From assembly GCA_964017235.1 (NCBI GenBank), contig OZ024927.1, positions 21,347,160 through 21,411,159 on the forward strand: 64,000 nucleotides of DNA, written 5' to 3'. This DNA is from Sabellastarte sp. h YS-2021. Taxonomy: Eukaryota > Annelida > Polychaeta > Sabellida > Sabellidae. The notes under the pieces are model-generated. The model was not told the origin of the DNA, did not search any database, and saw nothing but the letters and a program-made list of their open reading frames with translations. Position numbers and translations under genes: made by a program. This document shows, in pieces, positions 60,201-61,739 of this stretch. Numbering within the stretch: the stretch's first letter is position 1; every line of letters begins with the position of its first letter.

Positions 60201-60232
60201 TGGAGTGTTTTCACCGACGTTCACAAACAGGC
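105..60232 (-). CDS. IP3-receptor/ryanodine-receptor superfamily Ca2+ release channel, divergent, partial (32 exons)
   Basis: Exons in transcript order: 60232-59985, 58559-58400, 57942-57776, 54159-54050, 53793-53694, 52782-52675, 51515-51379, 50901-50778, 49786-49625, 49517-49410, 46866-46651, 45817-45302, 44840-44546, 41071-40924, 40467-40327, 39221-38967, 37183-37114, 35333-35256, 32971-32849, 32143-31994, 31119-30934, 30518-30450, 29228-29190, 18275-18204, 16820-16736, 9198-9077, 8016-7847, 7023-6892, 5532-5380, 4375-4291, 3823-3700, 280-105. All borders are GT..AG and every junction keeps frame, giving about 1609 codons. The order is helical solenoid, RIH-associated region (exons 19-22), coupling region (25-27), then membrane helices (28-32). 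Classical members are homotetramers in the endoplasmic reticulum that release Ca2+. The pore motif reads YGLIGD in place of GGG(V/I)GD, so conductance and selectivity cannot be assumed. The start, any ligand-binding core, S6 and the stop lie outside the window. Superfamily membership is secure; assignment to either classical family is not. Confidence 0.9.
281..789. other. intron sequence
   Basis: AT-rich part of the intron between exons 31 and 32. I see no gene, repeat or element end here. Confidence 0.6.
790..878 (-). pseudogene. possible S5-like exon relic cut by a transposon
   Basis: The minus strand reads YIVYFIVPVVALFMVLYMF and on to ACFCV, a membrane-helix pattern that lines up with S5 of exon 32 (LVYVAILGVIFLYVYALL), with a possible donor GTAAAC after it. 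Skipping the 879-3324 element, the frame stays open into 3325-3420. No convincing acceptor is visible and exons 31 and 32 already join in frame, so this is at best a dead duplicate or an unused alternative exon, and it may be chance. Confidence 0.3.
1153..2440. mobile_element. nested DNA transposon derivative, 8-bp TSD
   Basis: Flanked by perfect AATCATAC (1145-1152 and 2441-2448). Ends are GGTCCATTATA and, inverted, GGGTCCGTTATA, with CCGGAAT further in on both sides. ACCGCACCTC motifs recur near both ends (1215, 1477, 2330-2410). Internal duplications: about 1190-1380 with 1445-1640, and a roughly 48-bp piece at 2146 and 2274. The 8-bp TSD with GG ends would suit Merlin, hAT or P superfamilies; undecided. 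Confidence 0.75.
1837..2193 (+). pseudogene. decayed coding stretch inside the nested element
   Basis: One frame reads through 119 codons with a single TAG: VYTERKSLRLKVRFSQRKEF, then EFSKYFKESESEDVFNFIK, stop, LDGKIASLQAKDVPGEKK, and TRVNPEVSAESTDEDILM. The acidic/Ser composition looks like real protein, not intron. It may be a transposase remnant or a captured host fragment; I do not recognise it. Confidence 0.4.
3700..3823 (-). CDS. channel gene exon 31 (S4 and S4-S5 linker)
   Basis: LLMVMSLLGSFTYGYFFAF, then HLFDIVNVNQLLQGVIRAVT and LN plus a split Gly. MVMSLLG and the FFA.HL.DI pattern are those I recall from RyR; ..VT.NG is shared by both classical families. Phase 0/1. Confidence 0.93.
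4291..4375 (-). CDS. channel gene exon 30
   Basis: QEKKEQALKDTTRDSVTHLV then SVTTLYYI. A charged cytosolic linker leading into a hydrophobic run that continues in exon 31. No separate S3 helix is visible between exons 29 and 31. Confidence 0.87.
4376..5379. other. intron between exons 29 and 30
   Basis: A stretch near 4420-4600 (TATTCACCAAAGGTCTTATC, repeated TCTTAAGTCT) resembles the GGCCGGT-ended MITE-like family seen elsewhere in the window but has no clear ends. The rest shows nothing. Confidence 0.4.
5380..5532 (-). CDS. channel gene exon 29 (S2)
   Basis: Polar start, then QWPYVFVIMAICHNLVTLVL followed by VVSFFLAENPIMPKMPDVAS. The helix is like the RyR S2 (..LLHTLVAFLCIIGYN). Phase 1/2. 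Confidence 0.9.
5533..6891. other. intron between exons 28 and 29
   Basis: AT-rich, without recognisable coding or repeat structure. Confidence 0.5.
6892..7023 (-). CDS. channel gene exon 28 (S1)
   Basis: WVWHYIMILLSLTMNIMMIS is a membrane helix; a polar luminal loop follows with NASS, a possible N-glycosylation site, and ends PSAIY. Phase 1/2. Confidence 0.9.
7847..8016 (-). CDS. channel gene exon 27 (pre-S1 cytosolic helices)
   Basis: NLIRSEMKESLKWNIDRSSP, then SEKIRDFMHWSKVIMRSISY and RIHKNIFSRFITKN. It corresponds to the stretch between the coupling domain and S1 (..DLFNEMNWQKKLRAQP in IP3 receptors). It leaves AG for a split Ser. Confidence 0.9.
8017..9076. other. intron between exons 26 and 27
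   Basis: Homopolymer-rich 8440-8580 (T runs). The 8820-9010 segment has higher complexity and may be a short interspersed repeat, but I found no ends. Confidence 0.35.
9077..9198 (-). CDS. channel gene exon 26 (coupling region)
   Basis: Two bases, then YQKLLSCGKAIEYYRNNVLS and IEASKDGHLQKIYFPVANYK. It matches ALEFYAKHTAQIEIVR.DRTMEQIVFPVP of IP3 receptors. The acceptor at 9199-9200 is preferred over one 8 bp further in because only it keeps the phase from exon 25. Confidence 0.92.
9770..10660. repeat. 152-bp tandem repeat, six units
   Basis: AAGATGGC starts units at 9781, 9933, 10086, 10238, 10359 and 10511, so steps are 152, 153, 152, 121 and 152; one unit has a 31-bp deletion. Each unit also carries TCTATCTCGCTCCGTTTC or a variant and GAGATAAAC. 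Because 152 is not a multiple of three, overlapping frames stay open by periodicity; these are not genes. Confidence 0.93.
10661..12119. other. intron sequence
   Basis: The first 380 bp (to about 11040) are less AT-rich and may belong to the same repeat element as the satellite to the left. The remainder is plain AT-rich intron. Confidence 0.4.
12120..12310 (+). pseudogene. LINE 3' coding fragment
   Basis: Plus-strand frame FFKQFSLSFAYDTRNICNNL then KIKSYVSAKAYPL and stop. The same C-terminal pattern (F.FAFD.P.VWN.LP.., K..L..KAYP) closes the LINE at 13.97 kb. Only the last ~60 codons are present. Confidence 0.75.
12311..13830. other. intron sequence
   Basis: AT-rich. A possible decayed coding patch at 12500-12730 (plus strand) could be more repeat debris. 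Nothing assignable. Confidence 0.4.
13969..15703 (-). pseudogene. LINE reverse transcriptase and C-terminal part
   Basis: Frames 15703-15353 (KSCLLDPLPTFLIKECID), 15240-14971 (ALVLLDLSAAFDTIDH) and 14934-13969 (FHFYADDTQLYLHL, LNPDKAEFILFG, SVRNLGVWFDSDFS, LDYCNSLF) give RT fingers, palm with YADD, and thumb. A stop and frameshifts lie between them. The GVPQ motif is followed by D instead of G and by a deletion. Confidence 0.88.
15582..16446 (-). pseudogene. LINE APE-type endonuclease part
   Basis: 16446-16069 shows FICGDFNIHVD and LLLASIYHPPG; 16064-15582 shows LDLILS..D and FISDHAVI. These are apurinic-like endonuclease signatures of non-LTR retrotransposons. The two parts are in different frames, so at least one frameshift separates them, and the N-terminal catalytic block is absent. 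Confidence 0.8.
16736..16820 (-). CDS. channel gene exon 25 (coupling region)
   Basis: 28 codons plus one base: ADLAKRVGYKLYIVFARIND and VRSQVSVE. GYKLYIVFARIN matches GHNIYILAHQLARHN of IP3 receptors, the helix just before the coupling domain. The next intron holds a LINE and the 152-bp satellite. Confidence 0.9.
16821..18203. other. intron between exons 24 and 25
   Basis: AT-rich, no recognisable element. Confidence 0.5.
18204..18275 (-). CDS. channel gene exon 24
   Basis: 24 codons: SLWWASLANKVHTQEMSDTA then IKAA, phase 0/0. The intron before it (18276-29189) is the longest and contains the DIRS-type element. Confidence 0.8.
18600..19450. repeat. degenerate AAATGTTT/AAACGTTT-rich tract
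   Basis: Many spaced copies of AAATGTTT, AAACATTT and AAACGTTT in both orientations make the stretch self-complementary at short range. No unit length is obvious. It may be a decayed DNA element. Confidence 0.4.
19587..19873. repeat. foldback with ~57-bp inverted ends, left of DIRS body
   Basis: TTTTAATTACTTAAATGTAG.. (19590-19646) is the reverse complement of the sequence at 19812-19869. Between them, about 19650-19790, lies sequence nearly identical to the right end of the DIRS element (25430-25560, inverted). The same arrangement recurs at 60.9 kb, so it is not a chance insertion at one locus. Confidence 0.85.
20143..21657 (-). pseudogene. DIRS tyrosine recombinase
   Basis: The first frame (21657-20560) has an SAM-like core-binding part (YKSKWALFEKWCREN) and the catalytic-domain Arg in ALASGKRRSEIHA. 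A TAA at about 20560 separates it from AHDIQAFAASKAF and ACHWKAHNTFTNFYLKDL, which hold the later active-site block and the Tyr. The HxxR motif reads HDIQ, so the second Arg is lost. Stop and substitution together indicate an inactive enzyme. Confidence 0.87.
21694..22003 (-). pseudogene. DIRS RNase H domain, interrupted
   Basis: IQLFTDASNVGWSAHL, W..REKRLHINVLELKAV and VATDNSTVVAYI give the acidic RNase H motifs. After YIH the frame breaks; the WDIDALNINW.NLTAYAYP tail continues in another frame near 21700. Some sequence appears lost at the break. Confidence 0.85.
22006..22690 (-). pseudogene. DIRS reverse transcriptase core
   Basis: Motifs LSIDLSDAYLHIPIHP, FTSLPFRL.TAPQVFT and IHQYLDDWL are typical of DIRS RT (YLDD in place of YADD). 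The frame ends at a TGA about 22005, directly after AAHLDW; the reading resumes after it with the RNase H domain. Confidence 0.9.
22650..25195 (-). pseudogene. DIRS gag-like region running into RT
   Basis: The likely start is the Met at 25195 (MSLHQANKDK), with 24 open codons before it. A Cys/His cluster CCHFCFSFDHHNYCPTC, then C..C, gives a zinc-binding N-terminus; a long Ser/Pro/charged region and a basic Gly/Ser-rich stretch follow. The frame then enters RT (RWRPVIDLSRLN) and shifts near 22690 around a KFKMET motif, where the next frame takes over. Confidence 0.85.
25400..25588. repeat. DIRS right terminal repeat
   Basis: The inverse of this segment reads from the end TTACGCTACAATAGCTTACC through GGACTTAATGCTG and then CACCCGGGGCCAACG.., shared with 19650-19790 and 60950-61080. 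Inward it departs at the ATGGCCAACGAG segment. Confidence 0.85.
25589..26309. other. intron sequence
   Basis: No gene or repeat recognised. Confidence 0.45.
26310..26465 (+). repeat. LINE 3' tail with GAATA repeats
   Basis: GCCTTAGAGTCTGCCTGGCA, then GAGATTAAGCGCTATAAAAG and TACAGAATAGAATAGAAT. The same tail is seen at 31265-31330 and inverted at 34255-34330. 3'-end-only LINE insertion. Confidence 0.8.
26582..27566. mobile_element. non-autonomous hAT-like element with internal tandem repeats
   Basis: Perfect 15-bp inverted ends CAGTGTTCGCTCTCG (26582-26596) and CGAGAGCGAACACTG (27552-27566). Flanking hexamers GGAATG and GAAATG differ by one base, consistent with a 6-bp TSD. Three internal units begin at CAGGCGAAAC 26678, 26894 and 27118 (steps 216 and 224). 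The ends start with the same CAGTGTTC as the 879-3324 element. Confidence 0.78.
28080..28240. repeat. ~65-bp tandem duplication
   Basis: TTAAACAACAGAATATAAA.GTCAACT..AATTTAATT occurs twice in succession in AT-rich intron. Confidence 0.7.
28260..28610 (-). repeat. diverged dispersed repeat (CTCTGAGTGC family)
   Basis: On the minus strand it resembles the repeat at 38.34 and 46.07 kb: a CTCTGCC-like start, then TTTGTCTGTCTG, and farther on TTTGGATGCAAAAAAT. Highly diverged, ends uncertain. Confidence 0.4.
29190..29228 (-). CDS. channel gene exon 23 (39-bp micro-exon)
   Basis: 13 codons, GKVFLYPVVELRQ, phase 0/0 with CATCAG acceptor and CAG|GTACAG donor. Very short, so it could be a chance match. 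It preserves frame whether included or skipped, so it could be alternatively spliced. Confidence 0.6.
30450..30518 (-). CDS. channel gene exon 22
   Basis: 23 codons: DVANTLDVSAVANTMQKCYN then FQT. It corresponds to the IP3-receptor segment ERILYNM.PKELVEVIKKAY. Phase 0/0. Confidence 0.88.
30934..31119 (-). CDS. channel gene exon 21 (RIH-associated region)
   Basis: 62 codons: GNQQNRTVILDGKVIDYINF, ILRTEMFSDCSLDTTLGLYK and SIADLLISMIEESSPDAFK. GNQQ is the RyR spelling of the motif that reads ENQN in IP3 receptors; the helix after it (LLISMIEE) matches LLLAIMES. Confidence 0.94.
31235..31332 (+). repeat. LINE 3' tail with GAATA repeats
   Basis: GTTGCGCCTTAGAGTCTGCC then GCTACAAAAGTACAGAATAG. 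Same family as 26310-26465. Confidence 0.8.
31560..31990. repeat. CAATCA-rich low-complexity tract
   Basis: Irregular runs of AACCAACC, CAATCAGTCAATC and CAATCAATAAAT. It ends at the donor of exon 20. Confidence 0.5.
31994..32143 (-). CDS. channel gene exon 20 (RIH-associated region)
   Basis: 50 codons: DYLREQPDNLRTYNLVSAVA then QYLQATFHSINRDSIDLVIQ and IFDTLNEICA. The classical counterparts read NFLRCQNNKTNYNLVCET (IP3R) and NYLRTQ.. (RyR). One of the most conserved exons. Confidence 0.94.
32180..32345 (+). repeat. tRNA-derived SINE
   Basis: The head TGGTGGCCTAATGGTAAGCA (A-box-like) and GGGTTCGAGTCCCAC (B box) look tRNA-like, but the cloverleaf between them is not intact. A body GTCCCAATATGACCCTGGCT and an ACATAAAACCCC stretch follow. 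SINE, not a functional tRNA. Confidence 0.72.
32490..32545 (+). repeat. end fragment of dispersed repeat
   Basis: CCTTGGTGGAGGTTTGTACT then AGGAGTGCTTTCTGCACT resembles the right end of the CTCTGAGTGC family. Confidence 0.45.
32580..32825. repeat. MITE-like element, GGCCGGT/ACTGGTCCC family
   Basis: Shares GCAGCCAT..TTTGTTTACAAAAGTTAA and the end CTATGTCCTTTTGTAAAACT with the copy at 39.56-40.09 kb. Directly abuts the donor of exon 19. Confidence 0.55.
32849..32971 (-). CDS. channel gene exon 19 (start of RIH-associated region)
   Basis: 41 codons: KELDEEEFEREEQRYFRDDG, then TIQLIFKVLAKLCDGQHQQL. It aligns with the IP3R/RyR segment ..IMQPILRFLQLLCENHN..LQ. Acidic N-terminal half. Confidence 0.9.
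33245..33870. repeat. MITE-like element rich in GGTCTCA/TGAGACC
   Basis: Starts CCAGGGCCGGTATTCATTAA. Repeated TCTCAAGTCTTAAG and GACCAAC motifs in opposite orientations give a self-complementary structure. The right side includes GGTCTCAGCTTAGTCTCGGC. No TSD could be fixed. Confidence 0.5.
33880..34195. repeat. 53-bp minisatellite, six units
   Basis: TATCAGG (or TATCAAG) recurs at 33901, 33954, 34006, 34059, 34112 and 34165. The unit includes CTTAATACCATAAACCACCA and TTATCAGGAATTCCT. Confidence 0.92.
34255..34690 (-). pseudogene. LINE 3'-end fragment
   Basis: Minus frame FGHSFAFDAPTVWNHFPDEV and NRLKLYLFKKAFPT, then the 3' UTR GCGCTACAAAAGTAC-type tail with (GAATA)n. Same family as the 13.9-kb LINE, 5'-truncated. 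Confidence 0.82.
34691..35255. other. intron sequence
   Basis: AT-rich, no element recognised. Confidence 0.5.
35256..35333 (-). CDS. channel gene exon 18
   Basis: 26 codons, KKPPWKMLRFGKSSKVGVKR then NASQKK, ending before GTGAG. A basic linker ahead of the RIH-associated region. Confidence 0.82.
35700..36945 (+). mobile_element. Ty1/copia-type retrotransposon relic
   Basis: Plus-strand pieces in changing frames: gag-like SKYRLWEIKFLGHM and TDYFIRAETTCNALKTAGEI, GAG-pre-integrase-like LYYLN..WHEVMGHCN, RT VCKLNKSLYGLKQSGRIWNF, and later LERFRMQDCKLKLAHCDL with YRKIVGSLIYVMVCTRSDI. Most of integrase and the RT front are missing. No LTRs seen. Lies between exons 17 and 18. Confidence 0.82.
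36950..37105 (+). repeat. tRNA-derived SINE next to exon 17
   Basis: GTGGCCTAGCTGGTAAAACA and GGGTTCAAACCCAGG are A- and B-box-like. It begins where the copia relic stops and ends within about 10 bp of the donor of exon 17 (37109-37113). The far end is not sharply defined. Confidence 0.65.
37114..37183 (-). CDS. channel gene exon 17
   Basis: One base then 23 codons: RAYESQRRENQKYTKPSHEE ending ESE. A charged, probably disordered linker. It is called mainly because exons 16 and 18 cannot be joined in frame without it, and its two borders restore both phases. A tRNA-like SINE abuts its downstream side. Confidence 0.72.
37184..38340. other. intron sequence
   Basis: The 37440-37830 part is less AT-rich (GTCACTGCGCAGCGTACC) and may be a short element, but no inverted ends were found. 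The rest is plain. Confidence 0.35.
38341..38600 (+). repeat. dispersed repeat, ACCTCTGCC...CTCTGAGTG family
   Basis: Begins ACCTCTGCCACAGAGGTATT, includes TTAGCAGGATTATGCAAATA and GATCCCATTAAATTTTCAGA, ends GTACTCTCTGAGTGATC. I recall close relatives as interspersed repeats in many animal genomes. An inverted copy lies at 46.07-46.34 kb. Confidence 0.7.
38967..39221 (-). CDS. channel gene exon 16
   Basis: 84 codons: RMTDVLQLQDFLVNHGLIPI, ILDLLVSKSGAIFREVLALL, ..YFKQNQDEMFFKMVLDYLK. This matches the IP3-receptor block with ..LVIDLIM..VFHESILLAIALLEGGN..F..KSEKFFKVFYDRMK. A strong family anchor. Confidence 0.94.
39560..40093. repeat. MITE-like element with GGGGCCGGTTTCAC end
   Basis: The right end reads inverted GGGGCCGGTTTCACAAAAGG; near the left, AGCCTGGACTTAGGCTAAGT is itself a small palindrome. 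No TSD assigned. In the intron between exons 15 and 16. Confidence 0.55.
40327..40467 (-). CDS. channel gene exon 15
   Basis: One base, then IIAKRAKLGIPTEDEELEIR, TLQILRAILHNNIVLIPD and HVEGKRRT, with AA left over. It corresponds to the IP3-receptor stretch where a conserved ..VLQTLREM helix precedes a linker. The donor is GTTAAC, a weaker GT site, chosen because only it keeps frame with exon 16. Confidence 0.88.
40924..41071 (-). CDS. channel gene exon 14
   Basis: Starts with the last two bases of a split Glu, then YTKVGSSEALPLTIDFQ and MEKFKQVTVLIKKLE. The end phase is 2 before GTATGG. Confidence 0.87.
41072..42660. other. intron sequence
   Basis: 41730-41960 has loosely repeated GGGGACACAACAG../GGATACAACAGTTGG modules. 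Nothing else recognised. Confidence 0.4.
42670..42890 (-). pseudogene. LINE RT fragment
   Basis: The minus frame shows SMNKLKLNQDKTEFILFG and SSKYVRNLGVYLDQEFSMEK, the RT thumb of the CR1/L2-type LINE. It is a different, more diverged copy than at 14 kb. Confidence 0.8.
42900..43560. other. intron sequence with repeat scrap
   Basis: 43290-43340 (AAAAGATTCACAGGCCATGA..) matches a motif duplicated at 61745-61920, so it is a dispersed repeat fragment. The rest is unassigned. Confidence 0.45.
43560..44060. repeat. ~157-bp tandem repeat with X-box-like palindrome
   Basis: Three units. The perfect palindrome GTTGCCATGGCAAC lies at 43585, 43744 and 43899. Each unit also has AAACCTAATCAGCTCTCGAT or a variant and GGGGTAAACAT. 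Confidence 0.92.
44546..44840 (-). CDS. channel gene exon 13
   Basis: 98 codons plus one base: VVTRRVAICCSCSISAVNTA, then MNSRESMFSRSLSQHDLESV and ..TLSKSVVKK. The Ser/Arg-rich middle could be an exposed loop. The carried G joins AG of exon 14 to give Glu. Confidence 0.86.
45302..45817 (-). CDS. channel gene exon 12 (largest, 172 codons)
   Basis: Phase 0/0. It begins NTKGPVQSFCQNLLTPSEVL and corresponds to the IP3-receptor region that follows LLAVC.EGKN and runs to the helices near LWKLFENFLVD (here RLKGLWDFLQQCIHL). It ends QLEKHFELLK before GTAAG. Its size and unbroken frame make it the clearest single exon in the window. Open frame continues upstream of the acceptor into the intron and is not counted. 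Confidence 0.92.
45818..46650. other. intron between exons 11 and 12
   Basis: Contains an inverted copy of the dispersed repeat (46074-46340). The remainder is unassigned. Confidence 0.5.
46074..46340 (-). repeat. dispersed repeat, CTCTGAGTGC family, inverted copy
   Basis: Read on the minus strand: GTTGGCAGGATTACCGGTAC, GATCCCATTAAATTGTGAGA and TTTGCACTCTCTGAGTGCTC, matching 38341-38600. A 141-codon open frame crosses it and is judged accidental. Confidence 0.68.
46651..46866 (-). CDS. channel gene exon 11
   Basis: 72 codons: VLQHLIVVKQGDGYIKRNQD, LVMKIGTEKYPEFTFIFD and ..AYLVHTLNLIVICSK. It corresponds to the IP3-receptor segment [29 protein letters not shown], a strong family anchor. Confidence 0.92.
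47297..47560. repeat. short tandem repeat of ~98-121 bp, three units
   Basis: GTTTAAGATGAAAAC occurs at 47301, 47422 and 47520, each followed by CCAGCATATTTCCTGT. The first two also share TTGCCTCATTAATATTAA. Confidence 0.88.
47561..48530. other. intron sequence
   Basis: Moderate complexity, possibly part of one larger element with the tandem repeat to its left. No ends identified. Confidence 0.3.
48531..48910. repeat. possible pogo/Tigger-like MITE
   Basis: CAGTAGACTCTACATTATCC at the left and GGACTTTCGGATAATTGGGA at the right resemble Tigger-type ends that read CAGT.GA..CTC..TTATCCG. The right terminus is incomplete. Confidence 0.4.
48944..49367. mobile_element. non-autonomous hAT element, perfect 8-bp TSD
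   Basis: Ends TAGAGCTGAAACGATTA and TAATCGTTTCAGCTCTA; TSD GGTGACAC at 48936-48943 and 49368-49375. Length 424 bp. The end sequence is of a type common in hAT elements. It starts 43 bp past the 5' splice site of exon 10. Confidence 0.93.
49410..49517 (-). CDS. channel gene exon 10
   Basis: 36 codons: LFHNNSSVCWGVEAVQVEKV then FQLIIQYKGSAPNLVQ. The KGSAPN segment and the following VLQHLIV of exon 11 match the IP3-receptor stretch KGPLAPN..FLQTIV. The donor GTAAAC is followed 43 bp on by a hAT-type element. Confidence 0.86.
49625..49786 (-). CDS. channel gene exon 9
   Basis: 54 codons, phase 0/0: TQNIDYETLIRDTLLLLYAM, then DNDTVKDFLFESINVLLRVK and AEVLKE before GTAGG. Solenoid helices. Confidence 0.86.
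50212..50676. mobile_element. non-autonomous hAT-like element, 6-bp TSD
   Basis: Ends CAGGCTTACCACAGAC (50212) and GTGGGAACCCTG (50665-50676), imperfect inverted repeats. TSD AGCTAA at 50206-50211 and 50677-50682. The interior has TTTTCAAGGATTTTCAAGG near both ends. In the intron between exons 8 and 9. Confidence 0.8.
50778..50901 (-). CDS. channel gene exon 8
   Basis: One base completes the split Lys, then CCMRSDNPHLPNHCAQNVLV and NHGLLPLLMQILQMEEQGKKG. The end is set by the first GT in GGGGGTATGT, the only choice that keeps exon 9 open. Confidence 0.85.
51379..51515 (-). CDS. channel gene exon 7
   Basis: Reads VLLTKQSLSIHEDVQNYMPV then LFRLSSVKVYFYQAQSISQ, leaving AA for a split Lys. The spacing of the LLTKQ and DVQNY motifs matches the IP3-receptor segment with LLVTSQDVDNYK, a useful anchor for the family call. 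Confidence 0.87.
51516..52674. other. intron between exons 6 and 7
   Basis: AT-rich, no element recognised. Confidence 0.5.
52675..52782 (-). CDS. channel gene exon 6
   Basis: 36 codons in phase 0/0: NLASYKDDNMTRKAMRLLHK, then YCNANSMLLSMAKHAQ. The region resembles the part of IP3 receptors where repeated short helices precede the segment reading roughly VQLLVTSQDVDNYK. Confidence 0.85.
53465..53525. repeat. relic of DIRS-associated foldback end
   Basis: AAACTACAAGCTTACCATCT with a preceding TTACTTAATTGTAG matches one end of the 19.59-kb foldback with several differences. Only about 60 bp remain. Confidence 0.72.
53694..53793 (-). CDS. channel gene exon 5
   Basis: One base completes the split Trp, then WQSPTQSLKAAVDEIFKENP and on to LTAILV, ending in phase 0 before GTAATG. 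A short helical-repeat exon. Confidence 0.83.
54050..54159 (-). CDS. channel gene exon 4
   Basis: Encodes RFVGLFRQIEVSDRDGQ and ends ...DNKRT plus TG, giving Trp with the first base of exon 5. The 3' splice site at 54160 lies only 38 bp from the end of the foldback element that starts at 54198. Confidence 0.85.
54198..56037. mobile_element. foldback DNA element with ~130-bp inverted ends
   Basis: Left TGTTGGAGCCCAACTTAGGA and right TCCTAAGTTGGGCTCCAACA are inverted; the complementarity runs on for about 130 bp, built from small palindromes such as CCTAAGTTGGGC and GCCCATCTTAAGATGGGC. GTGA flanks both sides (54194-54197, 56038-56041). A ~166-bp internal duplication lies at 54815-55140. No coding sequence. 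Confidence 0.85.
56240..57660 (-). mobile_element. CR1/L2-type LINE, 5'-truncated
   Basis: Minus strand: RT from ..AVFDTIDH, then VPQGSVLGPIFFSLYTTPLT, FHFYTDDTQLYVHL, LNPDKTEFIVFGSKSQ, VRNLGVWFDSDFSF, and the C-terminal part 56823-56410 with FGLSFAYDTPMIWNDLADEV. YADD reads YTDD. Frameshifts occur near 56940 and 57500. The 3' UTR has GACAGACTCTAAGGCAC near 56305. Confidence 0.88.
57776..57942 (-). CDS. channel gene exon 3
   Basis: Two bases complete the Ala codon begun in exon 2. The exon encodes HLFPGLTRKSTHIPFS and then KFQAMVVLEKLMDLQRHFTLE, ending in phase 0 before GTGAG. The charged amphipathic helices fit the solenoid. The next intron (54160-57775) holds a LINE and a foldback element. 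Confidence 0.82.
58085..58215. repeat. short self-complementary MITE-like element
   Basis: GGCCTGGTATTCCCAAAATG at the left and CTGTGAATATGGCCCCTG at the right; ATCAAGATGAGT and CTTGAGCTTGATCC modules are inverted. In the intron between exons 2 and 3. Confidence 0.5.
58400..58559 (-). CDS. channel gene exon 2
   Basis: Starts IVHDLILFGYCDVSSLKELL and continues as a helical repeat rich in Met and Leu. It leaves one base (G) for the next codon before GTATGT. Helical solenoid part of the IP3R/RyR fold. Confidence 0.82.
58720..59545 (-). pseudogene. LINE 3' fragment of a second subfamily
   Basis: Minus strand shows INIHGNRVSPAQSVKNLRVV, FDSNFTLSDHVSHVI and, further on, SFRKHLKSHLFNCSFPT. The 3' UTR (TTGCGCCTGCAAAGCAGTAG with a GATTA-type tail) differs from the GAATA-tailed family. 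Confidence 0.78.
59765..59865 (+). repeat. LINE 3' tail, diverged
   Basis: GGTGTTGCATCTTAGAGATT, GGCAGAGATTACTACACTAT and CCAAAACAGAACAGAATACT. A diverged version of the tail at 26.3 and 31.2 kb. Confidence 0.65.
59985..60232 (-). CDS. channel gene exon 1 of window
   Basis: 82 codons after two bases of a split codon, ending in phase 0 before GTGAGT. It contains ENTPVTDTISTAFSY and ends KNKLVLAQIT, which joins in frame to IVHDLIL of exon 2. The split first codon shows that more exons lie to the right, outside the window or not recognised. Confidence 0.8.
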
Positions 60233-60379
60233 CTAAAACAAATAGTTTTTTACGCAAATATAAGGCACTACTACAGTGTCTCTTGCATCCAAAACGTAGA
60301 CAATACAATAACTTTCATTACCTCCACTAAACTATGTTTTCTTTATGTGGTTGTTTTTCTCTTTACTTGTCTGTGTTCC

Positions 60380-60720
60380 TGATTCAAAAGTAATGAATGG
60401 ATCTTTATGGACAAAGGAAGAAATGAACAAATGTTGGGAGTAATCCGGGTCATATTTTGGATACAAAAATATGCAGATTTTTCTCAGGTCCCATTTTAAA
60501 AGTATTTTCAATGGCTTTCAGTTTGTGCTGGATATGACTCCAAAAGTAATGAGAAGATCTCATGAAACTTTTTCTGTTGGTAGGGCCTTGTGAAAAGAAG
60601 GAGTGATTACATTTTTAGGAGGGATCTGAATTATATTTGGGATAAAAACTATCCCGGATTTTCAGAATTTTCATCCCCATCCTCCAAAGGTCTGTAGCCT
60701 AGGAGTGCTTTCTAGTTCAG
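60380..60720 (+). repeat. diverged dispersed repeat, CTCTGAGTGC family
   Basis: AAAAGTAATGAATGGATCTT, GATCTCATGAAACTTT and CAAAGGTCTGTAGCCTAGGA follow the layout of the 38.34-kb repeat. Ends uncertain. Confidence 0.45.
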
Positions 60721-60896
60721 AAATGAAATAGTAATGAAATCAATTGTGTGAAAATTACTTTTGAAAAGTAACTTTCTTTCAAACAAAAGCTCTGGAGAAT
60801 ATTCATTGACATCCCTTGCCTGTTTGTTATTTTTGTTTCATTTTGTGAATGTGTTTCTTCCAGTCTTAACTAAAGTACCAGAAACTGTAAATCGAA

Positions 60897-61520
60897 AATT
60901 TTAATTACTTAAATGTAGCTTTTATAAGCTACAAGCTTACCATGTGGGACTTAACCCGGGGCCAACGTCTTAGAAAAAAAGACAGTTCTTGTTAGCCACC
61001 GGATACACTGGTAGTGGTCGTCACGTGATAACTTCTGACCAATCGCCCTACTTTCTCGTTGAAATTTTCTAAAACCTACCCCTCAGCTGTAAACAGCGGG
61101 GAGGCAGGGTGGGACTCTTCTAAGTCCCACATGGTAAGCTTGTAGCTTATAAAAGCTACATTTAAGTAATTAAAATTTTCAATTTTATTACGCTACAATA
61201 ACTTACCATGTGGGACTTAATGCTGAATTCAACCGCCCAGTGGCGGGATTACAGCTGAGACTGGAAGATATGTCATTTTTTCTAAGATTTTGAATTAATA
61301 TGTATAGAATAGTGCCAGAAATACCAGTCTGAGTCCCATTTACAGTGCCCCGATCCCCAAGACCGGGACTGTAACGAGCCAAAAACCTAAATAAAATGAG
61401 AGGCAGTGCTGAAACTGTCTGGATGTTTGATTGTAGGACGGAAGTGCAGCAGTGCTCACTTCGAGGTCTAAGGGTCCCTGAGGGCCCTTCACTAGTGACT
61501 GACCAACCCATGGTTGGACA
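60897..61520 (-). mobile_element. second copy of foldback plus DIRS terminal region
   Basis: Aligns throughout with 19587-20210: foldback ends, the ATTACGCTACAATA border, and the start of the DIRS 3' region, then stops. Differences: a 23-bp deletion after GTGGGACTTA at 60945-60955 and a ~27-bp insertion at about 61095-61120. The rest of the element is absent. Confidence 0.9.
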
Positions 61521-61739
61521 TCTCATAAATTTTTTGCAACCTGAATATGAGATTAGTGACAACTAAATAAGTCCTTAATAGAAATTACTTGATAACTAGA
61601 CTAAGGACGCATCTGTGGCCAAGATGCTGGATGTATCCACCGACAAAGGCCAACTAACATAGTTTAGAAGATAAACAGCATTTTTCGTTAATAAGCAAGC
61701 TGAAAGCACTTTTAAGTTTGGTTACCCTTATTTGACCCT

